This document shows, in pieces, positions 36,946 to 48,849 of a stretch of 64,000 nt of DNA. Positions within the stretch are counted from its first letter, which is position 1. Each line of letters begins with the position of its first letter. The notes under the pieces are model-generated. The model did not search any database, was not told the DNA's origin, and saw only the letters and a list, made by a program, of their open reading frames with translations. The translations under genes were made by a program, and so were the position numbers. The stretch lies in assembly GCF_002288925.2 (NCBI RefSeq), contig NW_022097993.1:14450786-14514785 (forward strand). Reading direction: 5' to 3'. This DNA is from Delphinapterus leucas. Lineage: Eukaryota; Chordata; Mammalia; Artiodactyla; Monodontidae.

Positions 36946-38685
36946 CCTTTAACCATTTGCTGGGCTTACATTAACATAAATATAACCCTAGTTGCAGCCA
37001 GAGAGCTCATAGAGATCTTAGAAATGAAAGATACTAGAAAGCCTCGTGCTCTGGCTACATCAAATGAAACAAAACTACAGTATGAGACACTTCAAGGTTG
37101 TAGAGCCAAATGAATGTTTCCCACAAGGCAATCTTTTTCCTGGGAAATGTTTTCCAATCAAGATCATTACAACTAAATAAGTGAATAGAAGTCCTGTATC
37201 TATTTTCTAAAATAACGTTGGCAGATAGTTCACTTGAAATCAAGATTCACTTTAAACCTGAGTTCTGAAAATACAACCTACAAAATGAGCCAGGGTAGAA
37301 GCAGAGGCATAGCATGTTGATAGAACCTCATGGATGTAGATGCTCTTTTTGGTGACAGAGATCTCTATTAACCCTTTGATTCCATGTTTTCTCACTTCCT
37401 CTTACCTTTAAATGTATCTTTTCTCTACCTATTTACACTTTTCTGTGCTACCCTCTTGCTTGTATATAACTATAGTACAAAAGCCTTTACATGTACCCTA
37501 GCTACTCACAGAGGAGTCTTGGAATAACCACTACAAGCCAGATAAGCACACATACAGCATGAAGTTTAAAGCTCCCCAAATGATTAGGCAATATTTTCTT
37601 GTCAATTATTTGGCTTCAAGTTTTCCTATTTAAACTTGAAATTATGAAGACTTGGTTACTGAATTTTATGCCATTAAATTAGTCATTAGCATTTATGATA
37701 TCTTATGAACTTATTTCCCTTTACTTAAATTTCCTAATTGATTAATAATCATTTTCTACCCACATCATGGCCTATGGATTTTAGAAATGGACATAGTAAA
37801 TCCATAAATTCTGATTCTTGCTTAGTCTTATTTGACTTGCTGACTTAGTCTACATTTATTTATTGAGTTTTGTTAAAATCCATTTATATCTTCCAAAGAG
37901 TATCTCCATCTCTCCTTTCCTGCATCCACAATATGAAAGTGAATAAGATGAATATGATAACAGTACATAGCATATCTACATGACCAGAAGAAAGTAAAAG
38001 GCTCTTCTGGAAATTTATTCTCCATGATATAAAGTTCATTATGCTTACTTTACAGGTGTTTGTATTAGACTCTAAGGGTCTCTGTCCCATGACCCCTGGG
38101 ATTGCAAACAAGGTAAGGCAATAGACTGGAGAGTTTCCATTTTAATCTGAAAGTTATCTTGCAGTAATAGGGCTTTCTTTTAGGATATTAAAATGTGTTA
38201 AAAAGCATGCCTGCAGAGACCACGCTGTGTACAGAATGAGCCACAGCCTCCTATTCTATTCAATTAGATATAGTAAGAAACATAAACATAACAAATGAGA
38301 CTGTGGAATATGCAAACAGCTTCAAGAGGAAAAATAGGAATGAGAAAACTGCTAATGGCAAACAAGCAATGGTACTTTTGCAGAAGATCTAACCAAGTGG
38401 TAATAATGTTATTATTTAAAAAGTAGTATCAAATAGAGTCAAACCTTCAACTTTCTCAAAATGTAATGAATATCTTTTTTCTTTTTAGGTGTTTAAAGAA
38501 TCATTTTCATAGCCTGAAGTGTCACTTCACTTAATGACATCTTTTGTGTAACTTCTCTTGACCCACTCATGTTTAGTTTATCTTAACTTTAGTAGAGATG
38601 AAGCAGTATATATTGTTAGTATAAAAGAAGTAGAAAAACAGTGTGCTCTGCAGAATTTCACTGAAAGATTGCTGTAAAAAATGTG
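36946..38685. other. AT-rich DNA without recognised features
   Basis: No gene or repeat recognised. The short open frames (37,055-37,243 and 37,884-38,111 minus) lack support. Confidence 0.5.
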
Positions 38686-38689
38686 GTGA

Positions 38690-39605
38690 TTGGAACAAGA
38701 CAAGAAGGCCTACTCTCATAACTTCTATTCAACATAGTACTGGAAGTCCTAGCTTCAGCAGTTAGGCTAGAAAGAAAAGTAAAAGGAATCCAAATCAGAA
38801 AGTTAGAGGTAAAACTGTCACTGTTTGCAGATGACATGATCTCATATGGAAAAACCCCTAAAGACTCCACTAAAACTGTTAGAACTGATAAATGGATTAG
38901 GTAAACTTGCAGAATGCAAAATCAACATAAAAGAATCATTTGGGTTTCTATACAATAACAATGAACTATTTGACAGAGAGATCACAAAAGCAATCCTATT
39001 TTACATAACATCTAAAACAATAAAATACCTAAGAATAAATTTACCCAAGGAGGCAAAATCTTGGACACTGAAAATTATGAGGAGTTGATCAAAGAAATAG
39101 AAGATGACACAAAAAAATGAAAAGAATTCCTGAGTTCTTGGATTGGAAAAAATTAATATTGGGAACATGTCCATACTACCCAAAGGGATCTATAGATTAA
39201 ATGCGATGTCTATCAAAATTCCAGTGTTTTTTTTTTAACATGTTTATTGGCATATAATTTACAATGGTGTGTTAGTTTCTGCTGTATAACAAAGTGAAAC
39301 AGTTATACATATACATATATCCCCATATCTCCTCCCTCTTGCGTCTCTCTCCCAACGTCCCTATCCTACCCCTCTAGGTGCTCACATAACACCGAGCTGA
39401 TCTCCCTGTGTTATGTGACTGCTTCCCACTAGCTATCTATTTTACATATGGTAGTATATATAAGTCCATGCCACTCTATCACTTCATCCCAGTGGTATGT
39501 TTTTACAGAAATAGGAAAAAAAAGTTGTTAAAATTTTTATGTAATCATGAAAGACCCTGAAAAGTCAAAGCAATCTTGAGAAAGAAGAACAAAACTGAAC
39601 ACATC
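38690..39605 (+). mobile_element. Old L1 ORF2 fragment, left half of the host of a nested L1
   Basis: Decayed reverse transcriptase: gattggaacaagacaagaaggc at 38,690 corresponds to the RSGTRQGCP region, the FADDMI box survives at about 38,824, and the ORF2 middle follows to 39,605. It is broken by a small minus-strand L1 at 39,227-39,488 and then by the full L1 at 39,606. The same element resumes after 47,083. Confidence 0.9.
39227..39488 (-). mobile_element. 5'-truncated L1 3' end, minus strand, nested in old L1
   Basis: A poly-T start (the reversed A-tail) is followed by the reversed L1 3' UTR (ttacaatggtgtgttagtttctgctg, tcccactagctatc), the same 3' UTR type as the two full L1s. Short flanks ccagtg occur at 39,221-39,226 and 39,489-39,494, and the host L1 continues at 39,495 (ttacagaaatagg). 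Confidence 0.88.
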
Positions 39606-41713
39606 GGTACGAGGGGAAGATGGTGGAAGAGTAAGACGCGGAGATCACCTTCCTCCCCACAGATACACCAAAAATACATCTACACGTGGAACAAGTAGGT
39701 GTTCCTACAGAACACCTACTGAACACTGGCAGAAGAACTCAGACCTCCCAAAAGGCAAGAAACCCTCCACGTACTTGGGTAGGGCAAAAGAGAAAAGAAT
39801 AAACAGAGACAAAAGGATAGGGACAGGACCTGCACCAGTGGGAGGGAGCTGTGAAGAAGGAAAGGTTTCCAACACTAGAAGCCCCTTTGTGGGAAGAGAC
39901 TACGGGTGGCGGAGGGGGAAAGCTTCGGGGCCGCGGAGGAGAGCACAGCAACAGGGTTGCGGGGGGCAAAACGGAGAGATTCTCGCAGACATGATCGGTA
40001 CCAACTGGCACTCACCAGCTCGAGAGGCTTGTCGGCTCACCCGCCGGGGTGGGCGGGGGCTGGGAGCTGAGGCTTGGGCTTCGATCAGAGCACAGGGAGA
40101 GGACTGGGGTTGGTGGCGTGAACACAGCCTGCAGGGGATTAGTGCACAACGACTAGCCGGGAGGGAGTCCGGGGAAATGTCTGGACCTGCCAAAGAGGCA
40201 AGAGACTTTTTCTTCTCTTTTTGTTTCCTGGTGTGTGAGGAGAGGGGATTAAGAGCGCTGCTTAAAGGAGCTCCAGGGATGGGCGTGAGCCTTGGCTATC
40301 AGCGCGGACCACAGACACGGGCATGAGACACTAAGGCTGCTGCTTCTGCCACCAAGAAGCCTGTGTGTGAGCACAGGTCACTATCTACACCCCTCTTCCG
40401 GGGAGCCTGTGCAGCCTGTCACTGCCAGGGTCCCGGGATTGAGGGACAACCTCCCCGGGAGAACGCACTGTGTGCCTCAGGCTGGTGTAACATCACGCCA
40501 GCCTCTGTCACCGCAGGTTCACCATGCATCCGCATGCCTCCCTCCCCCGAGCCTGAGTGAACCAGAGTCTTCGAAGCAGCTGCTCCTTTAACCCCGTCCT
40601 GTCTGAGTGAAGAACAGACGCCCTCCGTGACCTACACGAAGTAGAGGGGCCAAATCCAAAGCTGAGCCCCTGGGACCCGTGAGAACAAAGAACAGAAGGG
40701 GAAATCTCTCCCAGCAGCCTCAGAAGCAGCAGATTAAAGCTCCACAATCAACTTGATGTACCCTGCATCTGTGGAATATATGAATAGACAACGAATCATC
40801 CCAAATTGAGGAGGTGGACTTTGAGAGCAAGATTTATGATTTTTCCCCTGTTCCTCATTTTGTGAGTGTATATGTGTATGCTTCTGTGTGAGATTTTGTC
40901 TGTATAGCTTTGCTTCCACCATTTGTCCTACAGTTCTCTCCATCCATTTTTTTTCAATCTTTTTAAAAATATTTTTCCTTAATACTTATTTTTTATTTTA
41001 ATAACTTTACTGTATTTATCTTACTTTATTTTATTTTACTTTATCTTCTTTCTTACTTTCTTTTTTCCTTCCTTCCCTCTTTCCTTCCTTTCTTTCTCCC
41101 TCCCTCCCCCCTTTCTTTCTTTCTTTCCTTCCTTCTTTCTTTCTTTCTTTCTTTCTTTATTTATTTCTGTTTCTACTAATTCTTTCTTTCTAATTTTTCC
41201 CCCTTTTATTCTGAGCCGTGTGGATGAAAGGCTCTTGGTGCTGCAGCCAGGAGTCAGTGCTGTGCCTCTGAGGTGGGAGAGCCAAATTCAGGACACTTGT
41301 CCACAAAAGACCTCCGAGCTCCACATAATATCAAATGGTGAAAATCTCCCAGAGATCTCCATCTCAAGACCAGCACACAGCTTCACTCAACGATCAGCAA
41401 GCTACAGTGCTGGACACCCTATGCCAAAAAACTAGCAAAACAGGAACACAACCCCACCCATTAGCAGAGAGGCTGCCTAAGATCATAATAAGTCCACAGA
41501 CACCCCAAAACATATCACCAGACATGGACCTGCCCACCAGAAAGGCAAGATCCAGCCTCATCCACCAGAACACAGTCACTAGTCCCCTCCACCAGGAAGC
41601 CTACACAACCCACTGAACCAAACTCAGCCACTGGGGACAGACACCAAAAACAACAGGAACTACAAACGTGCAGCCTGCAAAAAGCAGACCCCAAACACAG
41701 TAAGATAAGCAAA
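39606..41713 (+). promoter_or_regulatory. L1 5' UTR with internal promoter, plus strand
   Basis: A GC-rich leader of about 2.1 kb. Its YY1-type start motif reads aagatggtgg, one CpG-type change from AAGATGGCGG, which may weaken start-site control. The longest open frame in the window (39,775-40,326, 183 codons) lies here but has no known-protein pattern and overlaps long antisense frames, so it is treated as composition. The segment at 40,853-41,238, absent from the minus-strand L1, holds the polypyrimidine repeat. Confidence 0.75.
41020..41170. repeat. Polypyrimidine (CTTT/CCTT)n tract in the L1 5' UTR
   Basis: A nearly pure C/T run of about 130 bp (41,040-41,158), with tttcttt and ccttcctt units and a cctccctcccccc core. 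It is a candidate for triplex or slippage and a likely site of length variation between L1 copies. Confidence 0.9.
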
Positions 41714-42597
41714 ATGAGAAGACAGAAAAGCACACAGCAGATGAAGGAGCAAGATAAAAACCCACCAGACCTAACAAATGAAGAGGAAATAGGCAGTCTA
41801 CCTGAAAAAGAATTCAGAATAATGATAGTAAAGATGATCCAAAATCTTGGAAATAGAATAGAGAAAATACAAGAAACATTTAACAAGGACCTAGAAGAAT
41901 TAAAGATGAAGCAAACAATGATGAACAGCACAGTAAATGAAATTTAAAAACACTCTAGATGGGATCAATAGCAGAATAACAGACACAGAAAAACGGATAA
42001 TTGACCTGGAAGATAAAATAGTGGAAATAACTACTGCAGAGCAGAATAAAGAAAAAAGAATGAAAAGAACTGAGGGCAGTCTAAGAGACTTCTGGGACAA
42101 CATTCGAATTATAGGGGTTCCAGAAGAAGAAGAGAAAAAGAAAGGGACTGAGAAAATATTTGAAGAGATTATAGTTGAAAACTTCCCTAATATGAGAAAG
42201 GAAATAGTTAGTTAATCAAGTCAAAGAAGCACAGAGGGTCCCATACACAATAAATCTGAGGAGAAATATGCTAAGACACATATTAATCACACTGTCAAAA
42301 TTTAAATACAAAGAAAACGTATTAAAAGCAGCAAGAGAAAAACAACAAATAACACACAAGGAAATCCCTATAAGGTTAACAGCTGATCTTTCAGCAGAAA
42401 CTCTGCAAGTCATAAGGGACTGGCAGGACATATTTAAAGTGATGAAGGAGAAAAACCTGCAACCAAGATTACTCTAACCAGCAAGGATCTCATTCAGATT
42501 TGATGGAGAAATTAAAACCTTTACAGACAAGCAAAAGCTGAGAGAGTTCAGCACCACCAAACCAGCTTTACAAAAACTGCTAAAGGAACTTCTCTAG
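41714..42597 (+). pseudogene. L1 ORF1, inactivated
   Basis: Starts at the ATG at 41,714 (MRRQKSTQQMKEQ), the same start as the minus-strand copy. The N-terminal acidic stretch and coiled coil (LPEKEFRIMIVKMIQNLGNR) are intact until a frameshift near 41,940. The frame resumes at 41,937-42,215 with the rest of the coiled coil and the start of the RRM (RIIGVPEEEEKKKG). A further break near 42,213 is followed by the C-terminal domain (KAAREKQQITHK, 42,268-42,477), which stops early at 42,475-42,477. The aligned natural stop is TAG at 42,595-42,597. Confidence 0.9.
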
Positions 42598-42643
42598 GCA
42601 AGAAACACAAGAGAAGGAAAAGACCTACAATAACGAACCCACA
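42479..42643 (+). repeat. 165-bp segment duplicated across the assembly gap, left copy
   Basis: From cagcaaggatctcattcaga to gaacccaca, ending at the first N. It covers the end of ORF1 and part of the ORF1-ORF2 spacer. The right copy at 42,744-42,907 matches it except for one missing T (attcag versus atcag). Confidence 0.97.
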
Positions 42644-42743
42644 NNNNNNNNNNNNNNNNNNNNNNNNNNNNNNNNNNNNNNNNNNNNNNNNNNNNNNNNN
42701 NNNNNNNNNNNNNNNNNNNNNNNNNNNNNNNNNNNNNNNNNNN
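42644..42743. other. Assembly gap (100 N)
   Basis: Exactly 100 N, a conventional placeholder for a gap of unknown size. It lies within a repeated element, between two copies of the same 164-165 bp, so the true gap may be zero or negative. Confidence 0.99.
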
Positions 42744-42907
42744 CAGCAAGGATCTCATCAGATTTGATGGAGAAATTAAAACCTTTACAGACAAGCAAAA
42801 GCTGAGAGAGTTCAGCACCACCAAACCAGCTTTACAAAAACTGCTAAAGGAACTTCTCTAGGCAAGAAACACAAGAGAAGGAAAAGACCTACAATAACGA
42901 ACCCACA
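42744..42907 (+). repeat. 164-bp segment duplicated across the assembly gap, right copy
   Basis: Repeats 42,479-42,643 with a single 1-nt difference, then continues into genuine spacer and ORF2. It contains a second copy of the ORF1 stop (42,859-42,861). The minus-strand L1 has this segment only once. Confidence 0.97.
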
Positions 42908-42919
42908 AGAATTAAGAAA

Positions 42920-45900
42920 ATAGGCATAGGAACATACATATCGATAATTACCTTAAATGTTAATGGACTAAATGATCCCACCAAAAGACACAGATTAGCT
43001 GAATGGACACAAAAGCAAGACGTGTATATTTGCTGTCTACAAGAGACCCACTTCAGACCTAGAGACACATACAGACTGAAAGGAAGGGGATGGAAAAAGA
43101 TATTTCATGCAAATGGAAATGAAAAGAAACCTGGAGTAGCAATTCTCATTTCAGACAAAATAGACTTTGAAATAAAGACTATTAGAGGAGACAAAGAAGG
43201 ACACTATATAATGATGAAACGATTGATCCAAGAAGAAGATATAAAAATTGTAAATATGTATGCATCCAAAAAAGAAGCACCTGAATAAATAAGGCAAAGA
43301 CTAACAGCCATAAAATGGGAAACCGATAGTAACACATTAATAGGAGGGGACTTTTACACCTCACTTTCACCAATGGACAGATCATCCAAAATGAAAATAA
43401 ATAAGGAAACACAAGCTTTAAATCATACATTAAACAAGATGGGCCTAATTGATATTTATAGGACATTACATCCAAAAACAACAGAATACACATTTTTCCC
43501 AAGTGCTCATGGAACATTCTCAAGGATAGATCATATCTTGGGTGACAAATCAAGCCTCAGTAAATTTAAGAAAATTAAAATTGTATCAAGTATCTTTTCT
43601 GACCACAATGCTATAAGACTAGATAGTAATTACAGGAAAAGATCTGTAAAAAATACAAACACATGGAGGCTAAACAATACACTACTTAATAACGAAGTGA
43701 TCACTGAAGAAATCAAAGAGGAAATCAAGAAATACCTAGAAACAAATGACAATGGAGACACGATGACCCAAAACCTATGGGATGCAGCAAAATCAGTTCT
43801 AAGAGGGAAGTATATAGCAATATAATCCTACCTTAAGAAATAGGAAACATCTCGAATAAACAACCTTACCTTTCACCTAAAGCAATTAGAGAAAGAAGAA
43901 CAAAATTACCCAAAGTTAGCAGCAGGAAAGGAATCATAAAAATGAAATCAGTAATAAATGTAAAAGAAATGAAGGAAACAAGGGCAAAGGTCAATAAATC
44001 TAAAAGCTGGTTCTTTGAAAAGATAAACAAAATTGATAAACCATTAGCCAGACTCATCAAAAAAAAAAAAAGGGAGAAGTCTCAAATGAATAGAATTAGA
44101 AAATAAAAAGGAGAAGTAAAAAATGACACTGCAGAAATACAAAAGATCATGAGAGATTACTACAAGCAACTCTATTCCAATAAAATGGACAGCTTGGAAG
44201 AAATGGACAAATTCTTAGAAATGCACAACCTGCCAAGACTGAATTAGGAAGAAATAGAAAATATGAACAGACCAATCACAAGCACTGAAATTGAAACTGT
44301 GATTAAAAATCTTCCAACAAACAAAATCCCAGGACCAGATGGCTTCACAGGCGAATTCTATCACATATTTAGAGAAGAGCTAAAACCTATACTTCTCAAA
44401 CTCTTCCAAAATATAGCAGAGGGAGGAACACTCACAAACTCATTCTACGAGGTCACAATCACCTTGACAGCAAAACCAGACAAGGATGTCACAAAGAAAG
44501 AAAACTACAGGCCAATATCACTGATGAACATAGATGCAAAAATCCTCAACAAAATACTAGCAAACAGAATCCAACAGCACATTAAAAGGATCATACAGCA
44601 TGATCAAGTGGGGTTTATTCCAGGAATGCAAGGATTCTTCAATATACGCAAATCTATCAATGTAATAAATCATATTAACAAATTGAGAGAGAAAATCCAT
44701 ATGATCAACTCAATAGATGCAGAGAAAGCTTTTGACAAAATTTAACACCCATTTATGATAAAAACCCTGCAGAAAATAGGCATAGAGGGAACTTTCCTCA
44801 ACGTAATAAAGGCCATATATGACAAACCCACAGCCAACATCGTCCTTAATGGTGAAAAACTGAAAGCATTTCCACTAAGATCAGGAAGAAGACAAGGTTG
44901 CCCATGCTCACCACTCTTATTCAACATAGTTTTGGAAGTTTTAGCCACAGCAATCAGAGAAGAAAAGGAAATAAAAGGAATCCAAATCGGAAAAGAAGTA
45001 AAGCTCTCACTATTTGCTGATGACATGATAGTATACATAGACAATCCTAAAGATTCTACCAGAAAACTACTAGAGCTAATCAATGAATTTGGTAATGTAG
45101 TCGGATACAAAATTAATTCACAGAAATCTCTTGCATTCAGATTAAAAATCTCAAAGTGAAATCAGGAAAACACTCCCAGTTACCATCGCAACAAAAAGAA
45201 TAAAATATCTAGGAATAAACCTACCTAAGGAGACAAAAGACCTGTATGCAGAAAATTGTAAGACACTGATGAAAGAAATTAAAGGTGATACAAATAGATG
45301 GAGACATATACCATGTTCTTAGATTGGAAGAATCAACATTGTGAAAATTACTCTACTACCCAAAGCAATTTACAGATACAAGGCAATCCCTAACAAACTA
45401 CCACTGGCCGTTTTCACAGAATTAGAACAAAATATTTCACAATTTGTATGGAAACACAAAAGACCCTGAATAGCCAAACAATCTTGAGAACAAAAAACGG
45501 AGCTGGAGGAATCAGGTTCCCTGACTTCAGACTATAGTACAAAGCTACAGTAATCAAGGCAGTATGGTACTGGCACAAAAACAGAAAGATAGATCAATGG
45601 AATAGGATAGATAAACACATGCACATATGGTCACCTTATCTTTGATAAAGGAGGCAGGAATGTACATTGGAGAAAGGACAGCCTCTTCAATAAATGGTGC
45701 TGGGAAAACTGGACAGCTATATGTAAAAGTATGATACTAGATCACTCCCTAACATCATACACAAAAATAAGCTCAGAATGGATTAAAGACCTAAATGTAA
45801 GGCCAGAAACTATCAAACTCTTATAGGAAAACTTAGGCAGAACACTCTATGACATAAATCACAGCAAGATCCTTTTTGACCCACCTCATAGAGAAATGGA

Positions 45901-46708
45901 AATAAAAACAAAAATAAACAAATGGAACCTAATGAAACTTCAAAGCTTTTCACAGCAAAGTAAACCATAAACAAGACCAAAAGACAACACTCAGAATGGG
46001 AGAAAATATTTGTAAATGAAGCAACTGACAAAGGATTAATCTCCAAAATTTATAAGCAGCTCATGCAGCTCAATAACAAAAAAACAAACAACCCAATCCA
46101 AAAATGGGTGGAAGAGCTAGACATTTCTCCAAAGAAGATATACAGACTGCCAACAAATACATGAAAGAATGATCAACATCATTAATCATTAGAGAAATGG
46201 AAATCAAAACTACAATGAGATATCATCTCACACCAGTCAGAATAGCCATCATCAAAAAATCTAGAAACAATAAATGCTGGAGAGGGTGTGGAGAAAAGGA
46301 AACACTCTTGCACTGCTGGTGGGAATATGAATTGGTACAGCCACTATGGAGAACTGTATGGAGGTTCCTTAAAAACCTACAAATAGAATTACCATATGAC
46401 CCAGCAATCTCACTACTTGACATATACCCTGAGAAAACCATAATTCGAAAACAGTAATGTACCAAAATATTCATTGCAGCTCATTTACAATAGCCCAGAG
46501 ATGGAAACAACCTAAGTGTCCATCATCGGATGAATGGATAAAGAAGATGTGGCAAATATATACAATGGAATATTACTCAGCCATAAAAAGAAGCGAAATT
46601 GAGCTACTTGTAATGAGGTGGATAGACCTAGAGTCTGTCATACAGAGTGAAGTAAGTCAGAAAGAGACAGACAAATACCGTATGCTAATACATATATATG
46701 GAATTTAA
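42920..46708 (+). pseudogene. L1 ORF2 (endonuclease/reverse transcriptase), inactivated
   Basis: The aligned start codon is ATA (42,920-42,922) where the minus-strand copy has ATG. The endonuclease domain is readable: the catalytic LQETH is present (contrast the other copy), as are RGWKKIFHANG and, further on, the SRIDHILG and SDHNAIRL segments at 43,373-43,825. A stop interrupts at 43,286. Reverse transcriptase is open at 44,263-44,745 ([37 protein letters not shown]) and 44,755-45,159 ([24 protein letters not shown] intact). A TAA replaces a codon at about 44,743. The cysteine/histidine-rich C-terminal end is partly readable at 46,197-46,457 ([22 protein letters not shown] order). The natural stop is TAA at 46,706-46,708. 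Confidence 0.93.
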
Positions 46709-47083
46709 GAAAAAAAAATGTCATGAAGAGCCTAGGGGTAAGACAGTAATAAAGACACAGACCTACTAGAGAATGCACTTGAGGATATGGTTAGGGATAA
46801 GGGTAAGCTGTGACAAAGCGAGAGAGAGGCACGGACATATATACACTTCCAAACGTAATGTAGATAGCTAGTGGGAAGCAGCAGCATAGCACAGGGAGAT
46901 CAGCACGGTTCTTTGTGACCGCCTGGAGAGGTGGGATAGAGAAGGTGGGAGGGATGGAGACTCAAGAAGAAAGAGATATGGGAACATATGTATATGTATA
47001 ATGGATTCACTTTGTTATAAACAGAAACTAACACACCATTGTAAAGCAATTATACTCCAATAAAGATGTAAAAAAAAAACAAT

Positions 47084-47460
47084 ACAAAACTGAAGGCATC
47101 ACACGTCCTGATTTCAAGCTATTTTGTATAGTTATAGTAATTAAAACGGTATTATATTGGAACAAAACCCAAAAACAGACACACAGATCAATAAAACAGA
47201 ATCAAAAGCCCAGAAACCAATTAATGCATATATTACCAGTTAGTTTACAAAAAAGGAGCCAAAAATATAAACGAAAAGAGGATGGTTTCTTGAATAAATG
47301 GTGTTGGGAAAACTGGAGAGCCAACTGGAAAATAATAAAATCAGACACTTATCATACACAACATACAAAAATTAACTCATAATGGATTTAAAGATTTACA
47401 TATAAGATCAGAAACCTTAAAACTCCTTGAAGAAAACATAGACAGTATGCTCTTTGCATT
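47084..47460 (+). mobile_element. Old L1 ORF2 fragment, right half of the nested host
   Basis: Continues the element of 38,690-39,605 after the duplicated target site: a catcacacgtcctgatttcaag block, then gtaattaaaacggtattatattgg, cagacacacagatcaataaaacag, gaataaatggtgttgggaaaactgg, and ccttaaaactccttgaagaaaac. It fades out near 47,460. It is old and heavily mutated. Confidence 0.88.
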
Positions 47461-48610
47461 GGTTTGTTTTCTTGGAGTTACATTTCAGATTTTCCATTTC
47501 TTCTTTTAAATATTATATGAAAATTTACTAAAATGCATAATTTAGATGGAGGGTGGAAAGTAGCAATAATATCTGTCGGTTGTTATTGTTCAGTTTACGC
47601 ACATTTCGTCCAACACAAAATATTATCTCATGTGAAGAGAAGTCCTGATTTTGGACATAGATTCAGAGATGTGTGTCATTAAGTTTCAAGTATCCCTGTA
47701 TATTTTATCTATGGCTTCGATAATCCAGAGTCAGCAAACGTTGATACAACTAAGGAAACAATGTAAATACTTCTCAGTTAAATTCAGAAAATATGTTTTA
47801 TGTTAGTCATCTGGATCTCAGTAAATTATGATCACTTTTTCTACAATAAAATCTCTGATAGGTCTGATGAATCTTGTATAGAGAAATGGGAAATGATATA
47901 ATTCCTGCAGAATAAAGGCATATATATGTGGCAATAGGTAAATCTGTGAGGGCTGTTTCTTATGTCCCCCATTTGAACTGAGCACAGGAGTCCTAGTCCA
48001 TGGCTCTATCCTTTTCAAACTTGGATGGTTTCTTATCTCAAACGGTCATGAGCTGGTCCATCCTCAGAAGCAGGCACCTTTTCAAGACAGGATTACAGTG
48101 CTATCTAAACTGCTATGACTCCAGCAACAACTAGAAGTTTTTACTTCAAGTGTATGACTTTTATGTCTACAGATAAAATTTTCAACAATAGTCTTGATTT
48201 GGTTCTAAGTCAATGAAATGAGAGTGGAAGCATGATAGAGTGTATTTGGATGAGGTTTTAGAAAGAAATCATTTTCTTCCAACTGTACATCTAATAAAAC
48301 CATGTAATAGATTCTTTCTTTGCCTTGTTGACAGGGTCATCTTCCAGAAAATTGGGAACATAACCAAGGAACTTCAATTTTTACTTAATTTTAACAAAAA
48401 GAAATACTGCTTACAGAAGAATAGGGATGAGAAATTTGGGGAAAAAAGTATTAACTTTCTTCATATAGTCATAAGAACGATTTTACTACTATAGTAATAA
48501 CAGTATTCTACTATTCTTTCCTGCAGAAAAGGAGATGTTTTAAAGTTTTAAGAAGATAATGAAATAATTCTGTGGTAATAGAATAAAATAATACATAGGA
48601 TTATTAGAGG
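47461..48610. other. AT-rich DNA without recognised features
   Basis: No repeat or gene recognised. Confidence 0.5.
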
Positions 48611-48614
48611 TTAG

Positions 48615-48820
48615 GGGCAACATGGAAAAGTGATTAAGAGCACCTTATCATAGCCATACCACTTACTAATGATATAACTTTCTGCATTATTTTTAAACTA
48701 TGAGTAATAATATTACATATCCCAAGGAATTGCTGGGAGGCTTAAATAGATTGAAATATGTGAAGTGCTTAGAACAGTACCTGGCAAAGAATCTTATTGA
48801 GAGATTTTGATAATGAAGTT
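48615..48820 (+). mobile_element. MIR SINE (ancient)
   Basis: MIR order in plus orientation: catggaaaagtgattaagagc, ataccacttactaatgatataactt, then ggaggcttaaatagattgaaatatgtgaagtgcttagaacagtacctggcaaa. Diverged but complete in layout. Confidence 0.78.
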
Positions 48821-48849
48821 CTATTATTTCAATAAATCAATAAATAAAT

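Larger units (their letters stand above)
39606..47083 (+). mobile_element. Full-length L1 retrotransposon, plus strand, nested in an older L1
   Basis: It begins ggtacgaggggaagatggtgg and ends after an AATAAA (47,059-47,064) and A-tail. A 17-bp target duplication with two mismatches flanks it (39,589-39,605 and 47,084-47,100; acaaaactgaa..catc). The order is a 5' UTR with a polypyrimidine tract, ORF1, ORF2 and a 3' UTR. A 100-N gap with duplicated flanks lies at the ORF1/ORF2 boundary. It is the same subfamily as the minus-strand copy at 27,989: the UTRs and both ORFs align along their length. Frames carry several stops and frameshifts, so the sequence as assembled is not competent. Confidence 0.96.

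Noticed and set aside
39775..40326. 183-codon open frame, the longest in the window
   Set aside because: It lies wholly in the GC-rich L1 5' UTR, overlaps a 97-codon antisense frame, has no recognised domain, and its counterpart in the other full L1 is broken. GC-rich DNA has few stops.
41515..41931. 138-codon minus-strand frame with membrane-like hydrophobic content
   Set aside because: Antisense of L1 ORF1; a similar mirror frame occurs at 32,850-33,233 opposite the other ORF1. Antisense of lysine- and glutamate-rich coding DNA gives Leu/Phe-rich frames.
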